Positions 39,701-54,700 are shown, numbered from the stretch's first letter. The stretch is DNA of 64,000 nucleotides from Enoplolaimus lenunculus (GCA_030248215.1 JASANG010001772.1:1-64000), one strand, 5' to 3'. Translations and numbers: made by a program. Notes: generated from the letters alone by a model not told the origin.

Positions 39701-42700
39701 GTAAATTGTTTTTAGATTCATCAGCGACAAGCAAGTTTCGATTTTCATTGGAACGTAAACGTTTTCCTCAGTATATACGCAACATGTTTGGAGGTCAACG
39801 CAACCGACGCATAAGTTCTGATTCCTGGAAAAAGTCCGGTAGGAGTTTAATCATCCGCAATCACGGGCGAATCCGAACGAGGATCATTGGGTGTCCGTCA
39901 ACCCCCCCCTGGTATTAAGCGAAAAAATATTTTGTTAACTATAAAATCGGAAAAATATTTCAAACAGGACGGCATCCGTTGAGTGTGCGGGTATATTTAT
40001 TGTGTATTCTTCGTGAATCCCAACCTTTGAACTCAAATCAATTTTTTCTGGATTCGCCCTTGACATTGGGTTTACTAAAAAATAAGTGGTATAATTAATT
40101 TCAGCCGTTTTATCTGTGTTATAGCCGGTTCGGTATCTTTAAATTGAATACAATGCAATCACGAAACGTACTTTTATTTGCTCAATTTATACGTTAGCGG
40201 ATTGAATAAACATGGCTTAAGTAAACCTATGCCTTGTCGGTTTAATCCCTATTTTGTTCAATCGAGTTATTGACATAATGGCAAAGTCAGGGCTAAGCGC
40301 TCAATATCCGTACTGAAGTCAAGCAACATCGATTTATTTCGAAATAAGCAGTGTTCATTGAAAAACAGTGACTTTTACTTTCAAACTGGCCGGCTTTAGT
40401 AAAATTTCGGCATTAAGTTCAAATCGAACTCAAGTCGTGTCTCTGTACCGAATGAGTTCGTTTCATTTTTTCATAGCTACCTTGGACTGTTTGGAAGTGT
40501 TAATATTCAACTTGGATATGTGTTTAAAATTGAAAAATTCGCAATTTGAAAAATAATTAATTTTTCCTCGCACGGCGCTCCCACTCTGGAATTTTTATGG
40601 GTTCAACACTCACCTGCTCTGTCACTGGCGACGTACGGTGACAGACGGCAACGCATGGCGCTGCACGACGCATTGCGCCACCCTAATAATCACGGACAGT
40701 TTTAGGTTTCATTGTTAAATGTTACAGGCAAAGGTGAAATTAGCGATAGCACATCTGATGCGTTATTCGAATTATCACGAGAGTTGCAAAGCTTACACAT
40801 TGCAGCATCGAGTAGACGCAGTTGCCTGCAACCGCCTGTTGCACGAGCTTTAGATACGAGCGCCAACGATGCATCAATCTCGAGCGACTATAACTTTTTA
40901 TCAACTTCTCGCCGACAATCGATATCCAGATCTCAAACTGTTCCTTCTGGATCGTATTTACGCGTGGGTCGTGAAACTGACAGCAAACACGAAAAACGAA
41001 AATGTGGTCAAATCAACACAAACGCAACGCTGCAACAGAACTTCAACGATTTGAACGTATGGACATATCCAATACTCAACTCAAAGCAACTTTGTTCCAG
41101 TTCAACAAAACTAAATAGTACAACACAAAATGTATCGTCAATCATGGACAAGTTTCAAATTGATGACTGTTCAAATGATGCAAAAAGTAAATTTAGACCG
41201 ATCAGTCAATACTCGGAGGATGCAGTGTTGCCAGCGAGCGCTGGTGTTAATATCCAACAATCGTTTGCTGACCGATTTACCGAAGAAAACATCAAAGACA
41301 ACCTAGCGCGATACCGACAACAAAGTTTAAAAAGATTGCCGGAAAACACGAACATGGACCAGCCGCCCGGTTGTAAGGGTAAGTTTCGCTGGGCTGATTA
41401 TATATATTCTGTCTTGTTTCGCCGGCGGATTTTTTAGCTATCTAAATTGAAGAGCCTGTTGGCTTGAAAACACAAATCGCAGTATAAGCAACCGCAGATA
41501 ACAGTTATATTTTCACTGGATAAGATGGTTACAATGGTATTCAGGGCCTGAGCAGCTACCCCCCATACACCCCATTTGGGGGCCTCACCCCTAAAGGAGC
41601 CCCCAGCCTAATCGGTTGAAACAAAAACCGCTTCAGTTTTAAAATGCGTCTGGCTTCTCGCTCGCTTCGTTCGCGAGTTAGGGGGCCGGACCACCCTGGA
41701 ATTTGGTGGGAGCTTCCCCCCCACCTGCCTGCTACGGCACTGGGTATAGTTAAAGCATCGGAGATATTTTTGTTTACAGCTAAAGTATATCTAAATATAA
41801 TTATCAGTTGATAAAGTCCAATCAGGAGCGTTACTGGATGTTAGCGCTAACTACTTGAAATTGGAAGTTTATCTTGCATAAACTGTGATAAGCACTCTTC
41901 GATCCTGCGGTCCGATGGGCGGGCAACTTTGTCCAGAGAAACTAATTTTGAACGAAACATCAAAGTGACAAGACAAACTGTGAATCTGTCACAACGAAAG
42001 CGAACTTGGAGAAGTTGTTTCCGATGCTTTGATGGAAAATGTTTCTTGCGAAACGTTTCCAGTACAATTTTGTTCTGGCTAATGACCTGTGTCGACATTG
42101 CTCGTAATTACTGTATTAATGACGTTCAAAATGAATTAATTTCCTTAGCTGCTAGCGGCGGAAATTGGTGAGACAGCTAAATCTCGCATCGTAGTCCATT
42201 TGCGGACATCGTTGCTGTCAGAGGAATTTGTCAGTTATATCAAAGATGGCGGGATTTCAGTGATGTAATCATTGTATGTGGTAATAGATTTCTATGACAA
42301 CGAAGTACGGACCTGGCATATATATCTATAAGTTCGAAAGCCGCTATTACACATATGTATTTGTGTCAGCATTGCGAGTAACGATTTGAAAGTTTGCGTT
42401 TACGCAAATATGTACATATTTTTTAATTTACAAGCGAAGTCTCAATCTTGCCGCGATACGGAAATAGAATAGTTGTTGCTAAACTGCGGTTTGTAGTGGA
42501 AAACAGTTTGCACAAAATTAATTATTTCAATTTAACATAAAAACACACAATAATAACAGAAGTTCTACCAAACTGCAGTTGTCAGTGAAAGTGACGCACA
42601 ATCGGTAAACGGGATCGATTATGTCAATAAAAGTCGAGCAGTCGCGGAAGCCACAAAAGAGCTACAAAGTATCGAACAAACACACAAAACCAAAATTTAC

Positions 42701-45700
42701 CGTATTTACTTAAGACTCCAAACAGAAAAACAGTTAAAACAACAGTGGCCAATGTTACTTTAAGGGGCGTAACAGTTAAGCGTATTCCTAAGCCTAAGCC
42801 TAAGCCTAAGCGTTGCAAAAATGTGTTCCAAAGCGTATTCCTAAGCCTAATCCTAAGCCTAAGCGTTGCAAAAATGTTTTCCTAAGAATAAGCCTAAGCC
42901 TAAGCCTGAACAAAAGAATGTAATCTAGAATTTAAACCTACTCTTTTATAAACAAACCAGAAACTTGGACGCCCCTTAAAGTAACATGGGCCACAACAGT
43001 CAAGCAGAAAAGCACACAACACAAAAAAGCTTACAAAACGACTCAGAATTTTCACCAAGTCGACTTTGAACATTAGTCTGTCACTGTGAGCAATTAATTT
43101 GAAAACAAATCGAAAATCAATTTGACAATTTCCAATAAACTTAAATTCATTTCCTTTCAAATATACAAAATGCCGTCAACAAAAATATCAAAGTTAAGTT
43201 GTAAATTATGAAAAATCTGAAACGTCATGAGCATTTCAAGCTGCCAGAAATCCATAGAATTTTCCCTATATTTCTGTGAGATTTCACAAAATAACAACTA
43301 CAACAATCTTAAACACTGTTCAACGCGCAATTGTAAAATTAAATTTGCGCCAAAGCTGAATCTGAAATCTATGACACATTATAATCTACGAAACACAATA
43401 AACTCGACTCCGCGTCAAACAAAATCATAATTGTCTGAGTTGAATGCATGTATGCTTATAGTATGCGTGTGATGCAAACACAACTATTCGCTAGCAAAAG
43501 AGCAGTCGAAGAGAAAGACAACAATGTAGTACCCAATGGTTTGAAAAAAACTGTTTCACTACTAAATATGTTTATTTGAGAAAAATTAAGTCTGAATAAC
43601 CATGACATCTACTAATTTTACGTTCTATTTGTGTTATTGAGCGAAACGAAACTCCGAGTGAAGTCGCAGTTTCGTGAGCGTTTTATGTTTTGTACTCTGT
43701 GATCAAAAGGTGGCCGTCTGTCCGTCTCTTTGTCTGTCCGTCCGAAAAGAATCTCATGAACCGGTGAACCGATTTTGATAAACCTTTGTTTGAAAGCCTG
43801 TCATCCTGCGGCGTTCAGCTCGCATTGGTGTTTTAAAATTTTAAGCCGTTCATTAACTGCAGGCTAATTTACATAATTGATTAATCCTAAATTGGTTTTA
43901 AGTTATTTTACTAATTATTATCGTTACAAGCAATCTAATTTCAGTACTAGAGTTTTGGGTACAAAAAATCTAAAATTGTTTATAAACCTTTAAACCAATA
44001 ATTGAATAGTTAGCTAATAGCTAATTTGCATATTAGCTTATCTATGCCTAAATTAGCACTTTTTAAATTATATAACTGATAATTCGGGTTACTGACGTGT
44101 TTTTGCGTGGGAGAAATCAAAATAAATTGTTGATAAACCTTCAAGACCGATAACTAAATAGTTAGCTAATAGCCAATTTCCATATTAGCTTAATTGATAA
44201 GCCTAAATTAGGACTTTTTATATTATTTCACTGATCATTAGGGTTACAAGCAATCAAGTTCAGTACAAAAGGGTGTTCAGGTTTGCGAAAACTGAATAAA
44301 TTGTTTATAGCCCTTCAAAACCAATCACTGAACAGTTAGCTAATAACTAAGCTGCATATTAGATTAGCTGGAAAGTAAGTATGTCAAACTATTCGTTTGT
44401 GCTTTGTATGTTCGGAATGTTAAACTACACTGATTAAAAAGTAAGTATGTCCGAGCTTCGCTCAGTACATGTAGTTCTACTACGACTTGTTTTTACTTTG
44501 TTTTCATATTTAGCATCGTTATTTCCGCTTCCTCAAATTCTTATCGACAGTCGACGTGATAGTTGTGCCTCGCAGGTGGGTCCACCAGCTAGTGGTGTAG
44601 CTGGAAAATATTCTCGTGCCAAAGATACCGCGCACAGTCAAATGCCACAACAGGCAACGCCACTGCTATCAAGAGCTCCGTTTTCGCGAACGTCTTTACA
44701 GTCTTTACAAGTAAGCTACACAATTTTTAGCAATGTTTGAATTTTCTTCGTAACTTTGGCCCATGTAAAGATCATGGACGGAACGTTATTTTGTGGGTCT
44801 ACAATAAAATAAGCTTAAGCTTTAAACTATTTTTTGCTTAGGCCTAGGCTTACGAATATGCTTATAACCGGGGCAGACTGGTCACGGTTTGTTCCATGTT
44901 GATTCGACGTCAATGTTAAAATTCGGGCTCTCATATCGAGTTAACAGACAAAACTCCAAGGTCATATGATATTATGTGTACAAGAGTCGGCATGTCACGT
45001 AATACTTCGGGACATTCATGCGAATATCATATGATATTCCAAAATCGGGTGCTAATAAAAAAATGGAAAGTCGGCCGGCAGCGGCACAGATGTGAATTAA
45101 ATTACCGAAAACACGCCTGCACATTCGTTTCCAACACAAAGTCACTTAGAACAACAGCTTCATAATTCAAAAATTCCAATTTAAAATCCTACTATCATAT
45201 GACATTCTACAGGGCAATAATTTGGGTATGTTAACCTCAAGTTTGCAGACAGTTGAAAATGTATCATATAATAATCGCAGACAATAGAATATTATATGAT
45301 ATTGAAGAACTAAAGGTAATCACATACACATGATAATAGTAGAAAAATACAAATTTTTGAATATGATATGGGGTCTATAAGCAGACAAAATGTTACGCAA
45401 AGACATGACCTAAGTCGCCCCGGTTTGTGCGGTAAACCTCATGGTGGAAGATGTTTCAGTGGCAAGCCCTAAACGAGCTTTTTATGAACTGATAAAATGA
45501 TCGTTTTGAACAAATATTAGCGGATGTCGGTTACTTTCGCTCGAAGGACATCCCACTTGGCTAACAGTTAATGCTCCACAGTTAATGTCCTGTACGGATC
45601 AAGCCAAATTATTTGAACTAGGACAACAATGTTAATGAAGAGAAATTGCATTTTATAACTAACATCCACACGTAACTCTGCTATGCAGAGTAACTAGCCA

Positions 45701-48700
45701 AACAAAGCCTGCTATTGTACTTGCATACTTAGAAACAGCGCATGATGCATTTGGTTTATTTTGTTCCAGCTTATACCCATATTAAACAGCTCAATATATG
45801 TCTTGTTCTTTATGCTAGGGCAATGACTCCAGACGCCTCGCAATTAAAAGTAGGTATTATTACAAATCAAGTAAACAGATATGATAGGTTCCCGGTATGA
45901 ACAACTCGGCATATTCTTGGATTGTTTGTAGGCACACAACTGGTACAGGAAACTCCTGTAAGTACGGGCCTAACAACTTGAATATTCTTAAACGCTAAAT
46001 TTCAGCCATATTGTTATGCTTTGGTGCTCCTTTAAGCTTACTTTAGTACCCGTCATTCGGTTCATGTTAACAGTGAGATCGCGGCAACAGCAAGTGCCGG
46101 AGCAGACACGGCAATCAAATGTAGCGAGCGAGAAAACTTGTTGCCATTTTTAGCAACCTGGTGATTATTTCAAAGTCTGTGACAGTGTCTAAAACCATTT
46201 AAAAAATCACAGAAAGGCAGAATAGTGTGAAAAACTCGCGAGAGAAGCGAACGAGAAGCCAGCCGTAGTTAAAAACTTTGGAGGTTTTTTCTTTCGACTG
46301 GTTAGGGTTGGCGCCGCCAAAGGGGTTATGGCGGTGGCTGCTCCGGCCCTGCCTTAAGGCCAAATGAACTTTCCAAACGTGTTCTTATAAGCGCTTGACG
46401 AGCTGGTTCACAAGCAAGAGCATATCTTCGATTTAATTTTATCCGCGAACACTTTTGTACAAAAATCATCTGCGAGCGATCAAAACTGCATGAATTTCTG
46501 TACTGCAGGGTGATATCGCCCTATGCTCGTCAGACTATTCTTGATAATGTGTTGTTCAATATGAAGTGTAGTAAATGGTTAAAAGAAAAGTAGAATAGTG
46601 TGCAAAATTCACGAGCGAAACGAGCCAGAAGCCAGAGTTATTTCAAAACTTCGGCGGTTTTTGTTTCATCCAGCCAGAGTAGGGGTCCCTTTAGGGGTGG
46701 GGGTAACTCAAATGGGCGCATAGGGGTGGCTGCTGTTGTCCTGCCAACAGCTTTTTTGCAGTCTCGCAGTCTCGCCCCTACCTCCCAGTCTCCAAATTTC
46801 TGAATGTTCCAATGTTATATATTTTTCTGATTTTCCCATTTTGAAATTTTCTCAGTTTCCCAACTTCCCTGTCTAACAATTTTCCAGTCTCTCCATTACA
46901 AAGCCTCTGGTTTCCCGGTCTCTCAGCTTCACCGACTCCTAGTTTTCCACACTCCCTCTCTGTGACAGTTTAGTCTCTCAGTTTCCCAATTTTCAACTCT
47001 ACCAATTTTCCAGTCAGTCATTTATGTAAATGCTTAATTTAGGTGTTTCGAGTGAGCATAAAACAAACTCTAGACACCCAAATTTTGAAAGACTACAACG
47101 GAAAAGCAAACTTTGAAATAAAGCTTGCCTATTTACAGACGACCCAAGAACATTTTAAATTTTTGCTCCATCTGATTTGGTCAGCACAGATATCCGCGTA
47201 CGCGTGGCACTACACCTGAAGCATTAAGTGCTATGTATGTTTAAAAGTTGAAAAAGCTGTGTCGCCTCTCATCGGCCTTTTATCCTTACAATGGTATACT
47301 TTTAACTGATGAGCGAAAGTCTAACTTGCCCGAGTACGGGAAAGGTCTGCCCAGAGTCATCGCACACCGGAGATTACGAATCCGCAAGCAGCTGCATGCG
47401 TATTCGAAAAAGTCGGATCGAACACTATCGATCACTGAGCTAAGTAATCCACTTCACACTACTGTATTGACCCGAATAAGGTGGGGGTAATAAGAGGGGG
47501 GCCATTTTGAGTCAGAATCAATAGGAGTCCGTATCCCTAATAAGATTCCGTAAGCGGATAGAGTCCCTAAACCGTAATTAGAGTCTATAAATGTCAATCA
47601 ACCCTAATTGTAGCGCATAAATGACTCCACGACCAAATAATTTGAGCTTGAAAAATTAAAGCGTACTTAAATTTTGAAAGTGAATTCCTAAGTATATCCT
47701 TGTATTATCACTCAAGCTTTTGACACAACACAAATATACGTTTAATTCAACGGATCATTGCAGTGCCGGATATATATCAGTAACGAAGAGCGGCGGAGCG
47801 TGGGTTAAAAATAAATAACAGTCCATAACCGAATAACAAGGAAGGTACCCTCTGGAGAAGCCAATTAAATATCAGTCCCCATTGTTATTCGGGTCACTAC
47901 AGTACCTCACTTAACTGAAACCGCTATGTACCACAACGTACAGCTCGTGCAAATTCTGAAGGTCGACCATCTAACCCCGGAAATTGACAGCGATTTGTCA
48001 CATCTGCATCGTCTACACGCATACTTCCAAGTTCGCCAGCATCAATCCAAATCGGTTGTGTCAGGCAATGAATGTCGTTATATAAGTATTATATATCATC
48101 CAAAATTGTCAAAATATGCATATTGTTGCAAAATTTGTAATCCAGAACCAATTTATTGTCAAATTTATAATTGAAAACCCATTATTTCAAAAGTCTTCAA
48201 AAACTCATCAAAATTCAAGTCTACTTATTTGGTCCACAAAACACATCAATTTCATCAAGTGTCTTTTAAAATTTCGTCAACGTTTAACCCTGCCATAAAC
48301 AACGCTATTAAAATTGTAAAACGCAAACATAGCTACAAGCCCTCCAAATTTTGCCTTGACACAACTAATAATAATAATGCAATGATTGATTTCAGAACGC
48401 CCGACGGAGTGAATCATTGCTTGCGCCAAGATACTCGGGTACCAGTGTGTCTAGTACAAAACGGCTGTCGCATACTTCGTCAATATATAGTCAAAATTAC
48501 AGCAATCAATATGGACCGTCTGACTCAAAATCTTTGTCTTCTGTGAAGCGATCGAAACGGCAACCTACAGCTTGTTTGACCGCATCAAAGGTAAATTTAT
48601 GACATGTGTTGTTGGGAATAAGCTGTAGCCTACACATTATTCGTGTTGTCTTACAAAATTTGCCATTAATAAATTAGGAATAACGAAACATTTATCTTGT

Positions 48701-51700
48701 TTTGAATTTAAATGCCTTATCGTATCAAGCATTAGCGATAGTTTTATGTTTCGTACGAAATATCTTCGTTTACTTAGTGCATTGTTATAGAGATTTTACT
48801 ACAGAACAACAACTTTTACCGAATATTTTTAACACCTGAATAAATTTTGCCCCCCCCCTAGATAAGTTTCAACCTAGCTTGCAAGTCATTAAAATAGCAA
48901 GGTGAGCTGGCTACGGGCCTGGTATTTTATTTCAGTCAGTTCAAATATCTCGAGCGTCAAGTGGCACAAATCAACAATTGTATTCATCGGTTCCTGCGTC
49001 AGTTATGACACTGAAGCATTATCTGTTGTGCTACGTAAAATCGATGGGCCCAACACATCCAAACGTACAGGTGTGATTAGTTAGAAAACGGTTAAATGTT
49101 TATTTTTACAAACTTTTGTTTTTGATTGCTGGAACTACAAATGGTGTTAGAGAGCGATTTACTACCGCCGACAAATGTAAGCCTAAACTATGTCAAATAA
49201 CTACTAAATAGAAGGGTTCCAACGGAATTCTGATTCGGGTTAAAATTTCGTTAAAATTTCGGTTTTGAGTCCGACTGACTGCTGTTCCCATGCTGAAATT
49301 GTGATTTTTTGCTAATGTGCCTGTTGTTTCGTTCGTTTGCACTTAATTTGTTTTTAAGTATTGCCACTTGTCACTTGAAAAGCATCTAGTAAAGCAAAAT
49401 TATTTCACTGATTACCAAAATGTATTAACTGCAAGCGAAAATTAAGTTTTACCTCAAACGAATAACGAAATCTAAACTTTAAAATGTATTTCAGTGCGTC
49501 AAGCAATGATGCTTAGTCCCACAAATTTTGAAATACGCTCGATATATGGTTCGCAGTATCTTTAATGCTTACTGCAGTGACAAGTATTCGTTTTGAGAGC
49601 TCTGTGCTGAATTGTACCAACAAACCAAAGATATTAAAAATATCGCCATTTCATGGAATTGGTTAATTTTTAAGTATCTGGGTCCTGTTATTTATGGTTT
49701 CACAAGACTTCATATTTAAACTATCGAAATGCTAAAAATGCATAACTACATTTCAAATTAAACAAGCTGATCCAGTGCTCTGAGAATTAACAGCCTGCTC
49801 TGAGAATTGGCAGACCTCCATTAATATCATAAGTTTTACAACGTTTGTAGATCGCTAATACAGTGAGTGAGCTATACAAGAAACTTTTAATAAAACTGTG
49901 AACAATACAAACCGGCACACTGCGATAAAAGTCAAAAGTCGTACAATTTCCTTTTAATAGAATTACTAAAATTTAAATTCCGCTTCCGATTAAACAACTT
50001 TGATTCCGATTTCGCTTCCGACAAAATATACTTCCGTTTGGAACCCTGTTAGATAGTAAACCCATATCTAACCCTTGCAAATTAATCATCAGGATGTATT
50101 CTGGTGAAGCAGACAGAGTTTCACTTTGAGTTGGCCAGTTCGATATTGGGCAAAATTTCAGCGTGGGCTTTGATATATGCAGTTCAGTTTACCAAGTCGA
50201 AATACGTTATCATTATTTAACTTCGTTTTTAGGCGATGTTTCAAGAAGCAAAATGTTTCATGACAAGCTTACTAACGCAGAACAATCCTCAACATTTGTT
50301 GTTTGCCGATTGCGTTGCAGACGCCTTAAAATCTCAAGTGAATATTTTTGCCAGGGTCATTTTATACTAAATTGCACGTAGCATGCTAAATCATACAGGA
50401 CGTTGTGCTTATTAACGCTCCGGTATCCTACATACCCAAATAAAAGCAAACAAGGTGATTGACACAAAATTTTAAAATGCGGAATCTTAACAGTTGGAGA
50501 GTTTATTCACAAAGCATTTATTTACAAAAAATTTAAACAATTCTTGATTTTTAGAAGTCTTCTCATTGAGTTTTGGCAAGCTGCGCACGCACCTGGTAGG
50601 ACACGGATCACGCAAATCACAGCTTAACTATAAAATATTAAACATTGTGTTTACATCTGAGTAAGGGTTGGAACCGGTCCGGTTTTTTTTCGGCCGGCCC
50701 CGCAAATTTCATATTTTTGGAGCACAAAACAAAACATCAAACAGTATTGTGGTTGCATTGCCAACCAACTACTTGCATTACTTGTCAATCTGTCGTGAGA
50801 TAATATAAACATAAATATAAACGTGCCCACACAAAACGTCCAGCTGAATAGCAGGAAAACAATTTTAAACGAATGTCCGGGCTTTGCGTGCGTCAGTAGA
50901 CCTGAGGCATAAAGTAATACAATTACAATTCCGAATGGATTGATTTTACCAACAATCTGTGAGTTGTCGCCATTGGGCACCCCATCAGAATTTTTTTGTG
51001 ATAAAATGATGAGCGGCCTAGATCTAAATTCCGGTTAAATTAAGCGTAAAATCGGTAACTTGCAAAAAATCAGGCAATGTATGCTACAAATAATATATAG
51101 ATCAGCTGCGGTAGACATCGACAATCCAGTAGGATGTGTTGGGTGCCTGCGAATGACCAATCGTATGATGCAAAAAATTCGCCAAAAATATAATCGAAAA
51201 GTTCTCTGAGTTGGTACATTATTTGTTAAGTGTATGTCCCACGAATCTCGACCTGTGAACCCTCCTTAAATTTTTTCTGGATTTACCACACCGCTCTCTC
51301 GCAACTGTTTGGTGGTTTTAGCATCTTTCAAATCATCATATATTATAATTTGATTTCAGATTTCGGATGCAGAGAAATTACTGAACGAAGAAACATTTAT
51401 TGATAAAGAATATTTTGAAGTTTGTGTTCAATGTTAAACTAATGTCACATCCTTTTAATCACATCGTTTAATTTACTCTGGAAACAACTGACCTGGACCG
51501 ATTTTTATTCCCGGCTGAATTGGAAGCTGACTGGTTCGGCGGAGAAGTTGCCCTCGGCTGACATTCTCTTCTGCAAATTGCCATTATTTTTCCCTACTAT
51601 TGTTCTTGATAGGTGTATAGATTTAGTTTATACATTGTTGTGTGAAAATAATTTTTAGTTGCATTGCGAGGTTTTTTACTAAAATATGTTGACGTTGGTT

Positions 51701-54700
51701 GCAAGTATTGCAACAAGCTTGACTAGTTACATTATAGACCACGGAAATGCTCGTGTTTGAGTTTCAGCTACAAGCCCGCATAGTGTCTGCAGGCCTGCCG
51801 TGTTCACGGGAAGATGCCGCAAAACTTGCAAGCATACAACTTCGGATTGAAGATAATTGGCCAATCAATAGACGAACCGCGAACAGTGGCGCAATCAATG
51901 CTTCTATTAATCGAACACAGTCGCAAGTCGGACTCGCTCAACTTGGTCAATTTGGCATTATCCGCGATTTGATTCAAAAAATTATGGTCACCCCGTGGGA
52001 AGTGGATCAGTCGATATACGAATCCATAGGGGGGCCGTCTAAACCCAGCACCGTAAGGTTAGAACACACGGACGGATTCAAGATTTTTTGAAAAGTTGGG
52101 GCTTGAGTGAGACTCAACCCGCAGGTTAAGTTGACCCAATTGAATAATAAAATTGTGTTTAAATTATTTTTAACTTGAATTTTTTTATATACAAGAAATT
52201 ATTATGATGAATTTAAAAAACACAAATTTCTTACTCTGAAGCCATTAAATGTGCTGTATTTAAGAACATATTTACTGCTATTAATATACGCAGAAACAAG
52301 TCACTTAATTTATGTATGTTCTTAATCTAAATTTAGCCGTTATTATGTTTTCGCCGATAAATCATACATAATTTAAATTTTCGTCTTGGACTTAACTTAG
52401 GTTGCGAAATTGAAGCATTTGGTGACGCTTTTGTTCCCTTATTTGAACACGGGGTGCCGTGTAAATCGTTTATGTTTACGTTTACTGTAGTAACCCGAGT
52501 AAAAGGGGGGACTGATATTTATTTGGCCTCTCCAGAGGGTACCCCCCTTGTTATTCGGTTACGGACTGTTATTTATTTTTAACCCACGCTCCGCCGCCCT
52601 TCGTTACTGATATATATCCGCTACTGCAATTGTCCGTTGAATTAAACGTTTATTTGTCTGGTGTCAGTAGCTTGAGCGATAATACAAGGTTGTACTTAGA
52701 AATGTACTTTCAAAATTTAAGTACGCTTTTAAGGTTCGAACTCAAATTATTTGGTCCTGGAGTCATTTATGCGCTACAGTTGGGGTTCATTGACATTTAT
52801 GGACTCTAATTAGGATTTAGGGACTCTATCAGCTTACGGAATCTTATTAGGGATATGGATCCAATTAATTCGGACTCGAAATGGGGACCACCCCCTCTTA
52901 GTCGAGTCAATACAGTAATGCTTGAATATTTTTCAGAAACGGTTCGAACATGCAACGAAATACGTCATGCAACTGGTTTGGACCACATTGGTTTCATACG
53001 AACTTTTCGTTGTCAATTTTTTCACGTTGTATTCGACATCAAGAAATGATGTTCAACCATGACACTCTTTCACGATGTTTGCCACTAGAATTTCAACACA
53101 ATACAGCAGTAGTTCGATTAATAAAGGTATATTGTTTTGTAGTGTAAAAGTAGAAATATTCGTTTTTGGATTTCACACTTTTCCTATCCACCATGATAAA
53201 GAAATATGTCACAAAATTCAAACTAATTTACAGGTTTTTATCCAATAGAGTTACACAGTATTTGACCAGACCACATTATCGCTATCAGCGTTTTACCGAA
53301 ATAATAAATGCTGATACAGAGGTGATTGGTGAATTTCTACCACCGTCAGTAAAATTTTCATTAAACAAATGGTAAAGTCGGACAAATTTTGACTTCTGTG
53401 CTATGTATGCAAACAATTAGATATGTATAGTTTCTACATTTTTGTTCTATTAAATATTTCGTTGTCGACGCCATTTCAATATTAACTATAATATACACTG
53501 AAATTGTGCTTCGCTTGCCGTTCTAATACGGTTGTTTATCACCAAAGCTGTATCATGTTTGTATTTTGTACAGATTCACAAAAGAAAACTGTTTCATGCT
53601 CCGGTATATGAGAGCGAAATTGGAATGAAGCAACTGTATATTCAAACATGCAAACAACTTCCGGCGTTTGGCTGCAGAGTATTTACAGTACGAGAAAATT
53701 ACAGAAGAAAAACCATAAAAACGGTAATTGTAATTTTATTACCAACCCCGTATTCACAACAATGGTTGGATGTCTGAAACCCTACTTAAATACGGCTTAG
53801 TACTTAAGAGTGCGCTAAGCAATTGCTTATCTGTTTTGTCGGTTTAAAGGCGTACATATGTTAAGTAAATACTAAATAAAGCCACTGACAAAATTTAAAC
53901 ATTGGTTTAGTTAAGATTGTAGACTCGTGATGCCTCCTTAGTATAAAGCAAAACTATGACTTTGTTCTTATGACAATGGCTCACACATCTGGCTTTTTCG
54001 CTCAATCAGCTTAGTATTTGGTCAAGTCAGCGATCTAAATAATTATTTAAATGTAGCTTAAGTAATTACCTAAGTAAGATTTCAGAGTAACATTGGCCAA
54101 CATTCAGATGGCAGTTGTAATGCCTATTAAAAGTGCTTTTGTTTGTCCAAAAATTACGGGAGGGAAATATCCCATCTATCCGCCCTTATATACACCCTGA
54201 CAGATATCTTATGTGCGCTTTGTTTTGTGCTACCGTATAAACACAGAAAACTACAGCAGTTCATAGAGAATACATGAATAAATTCTGCAAAAAGATGTTG
54301 CAATATATACAAGATGAATGTTTTTAAATAGCAGGTTAAAAGACGTTCATTAAAACAGTGCGATTTACATAATTACAAGTTTAAGCAGTATCATATAGAT
54401 CCTTTCACGAAAATTTAGCAGCGGATGCGGTGGGGCTCGAACCTGTTAAATAAATTAGTAACAACCGACACAACACGCAAAAGCGTCTAATTTAAACAGA
54501 ATTCGTGAACAGATAATGTAAGGTCACTTCTGCACAGTTAAGGTACCTAAAGTTATAATTAGTGATTAAACACCCAACAGCACAGTAAAATGATGTTCCC
54601 AGAGACTGTGGCGTCGCGTGAAACATTGCCAGTTTCGCATATACAGTAGATTTACGTTTTGTCTCATAATATGACGGTTGTGGCGTTCGTATGCAAATGA

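Noticed and set aside
41881-42171. + strand 80-residue frame with a Lys/Arg/Cys-rich middle
   Set aside because: No acceptor fits the phase of exon 18, and exon 18 joins exon 19 cleanly without it.
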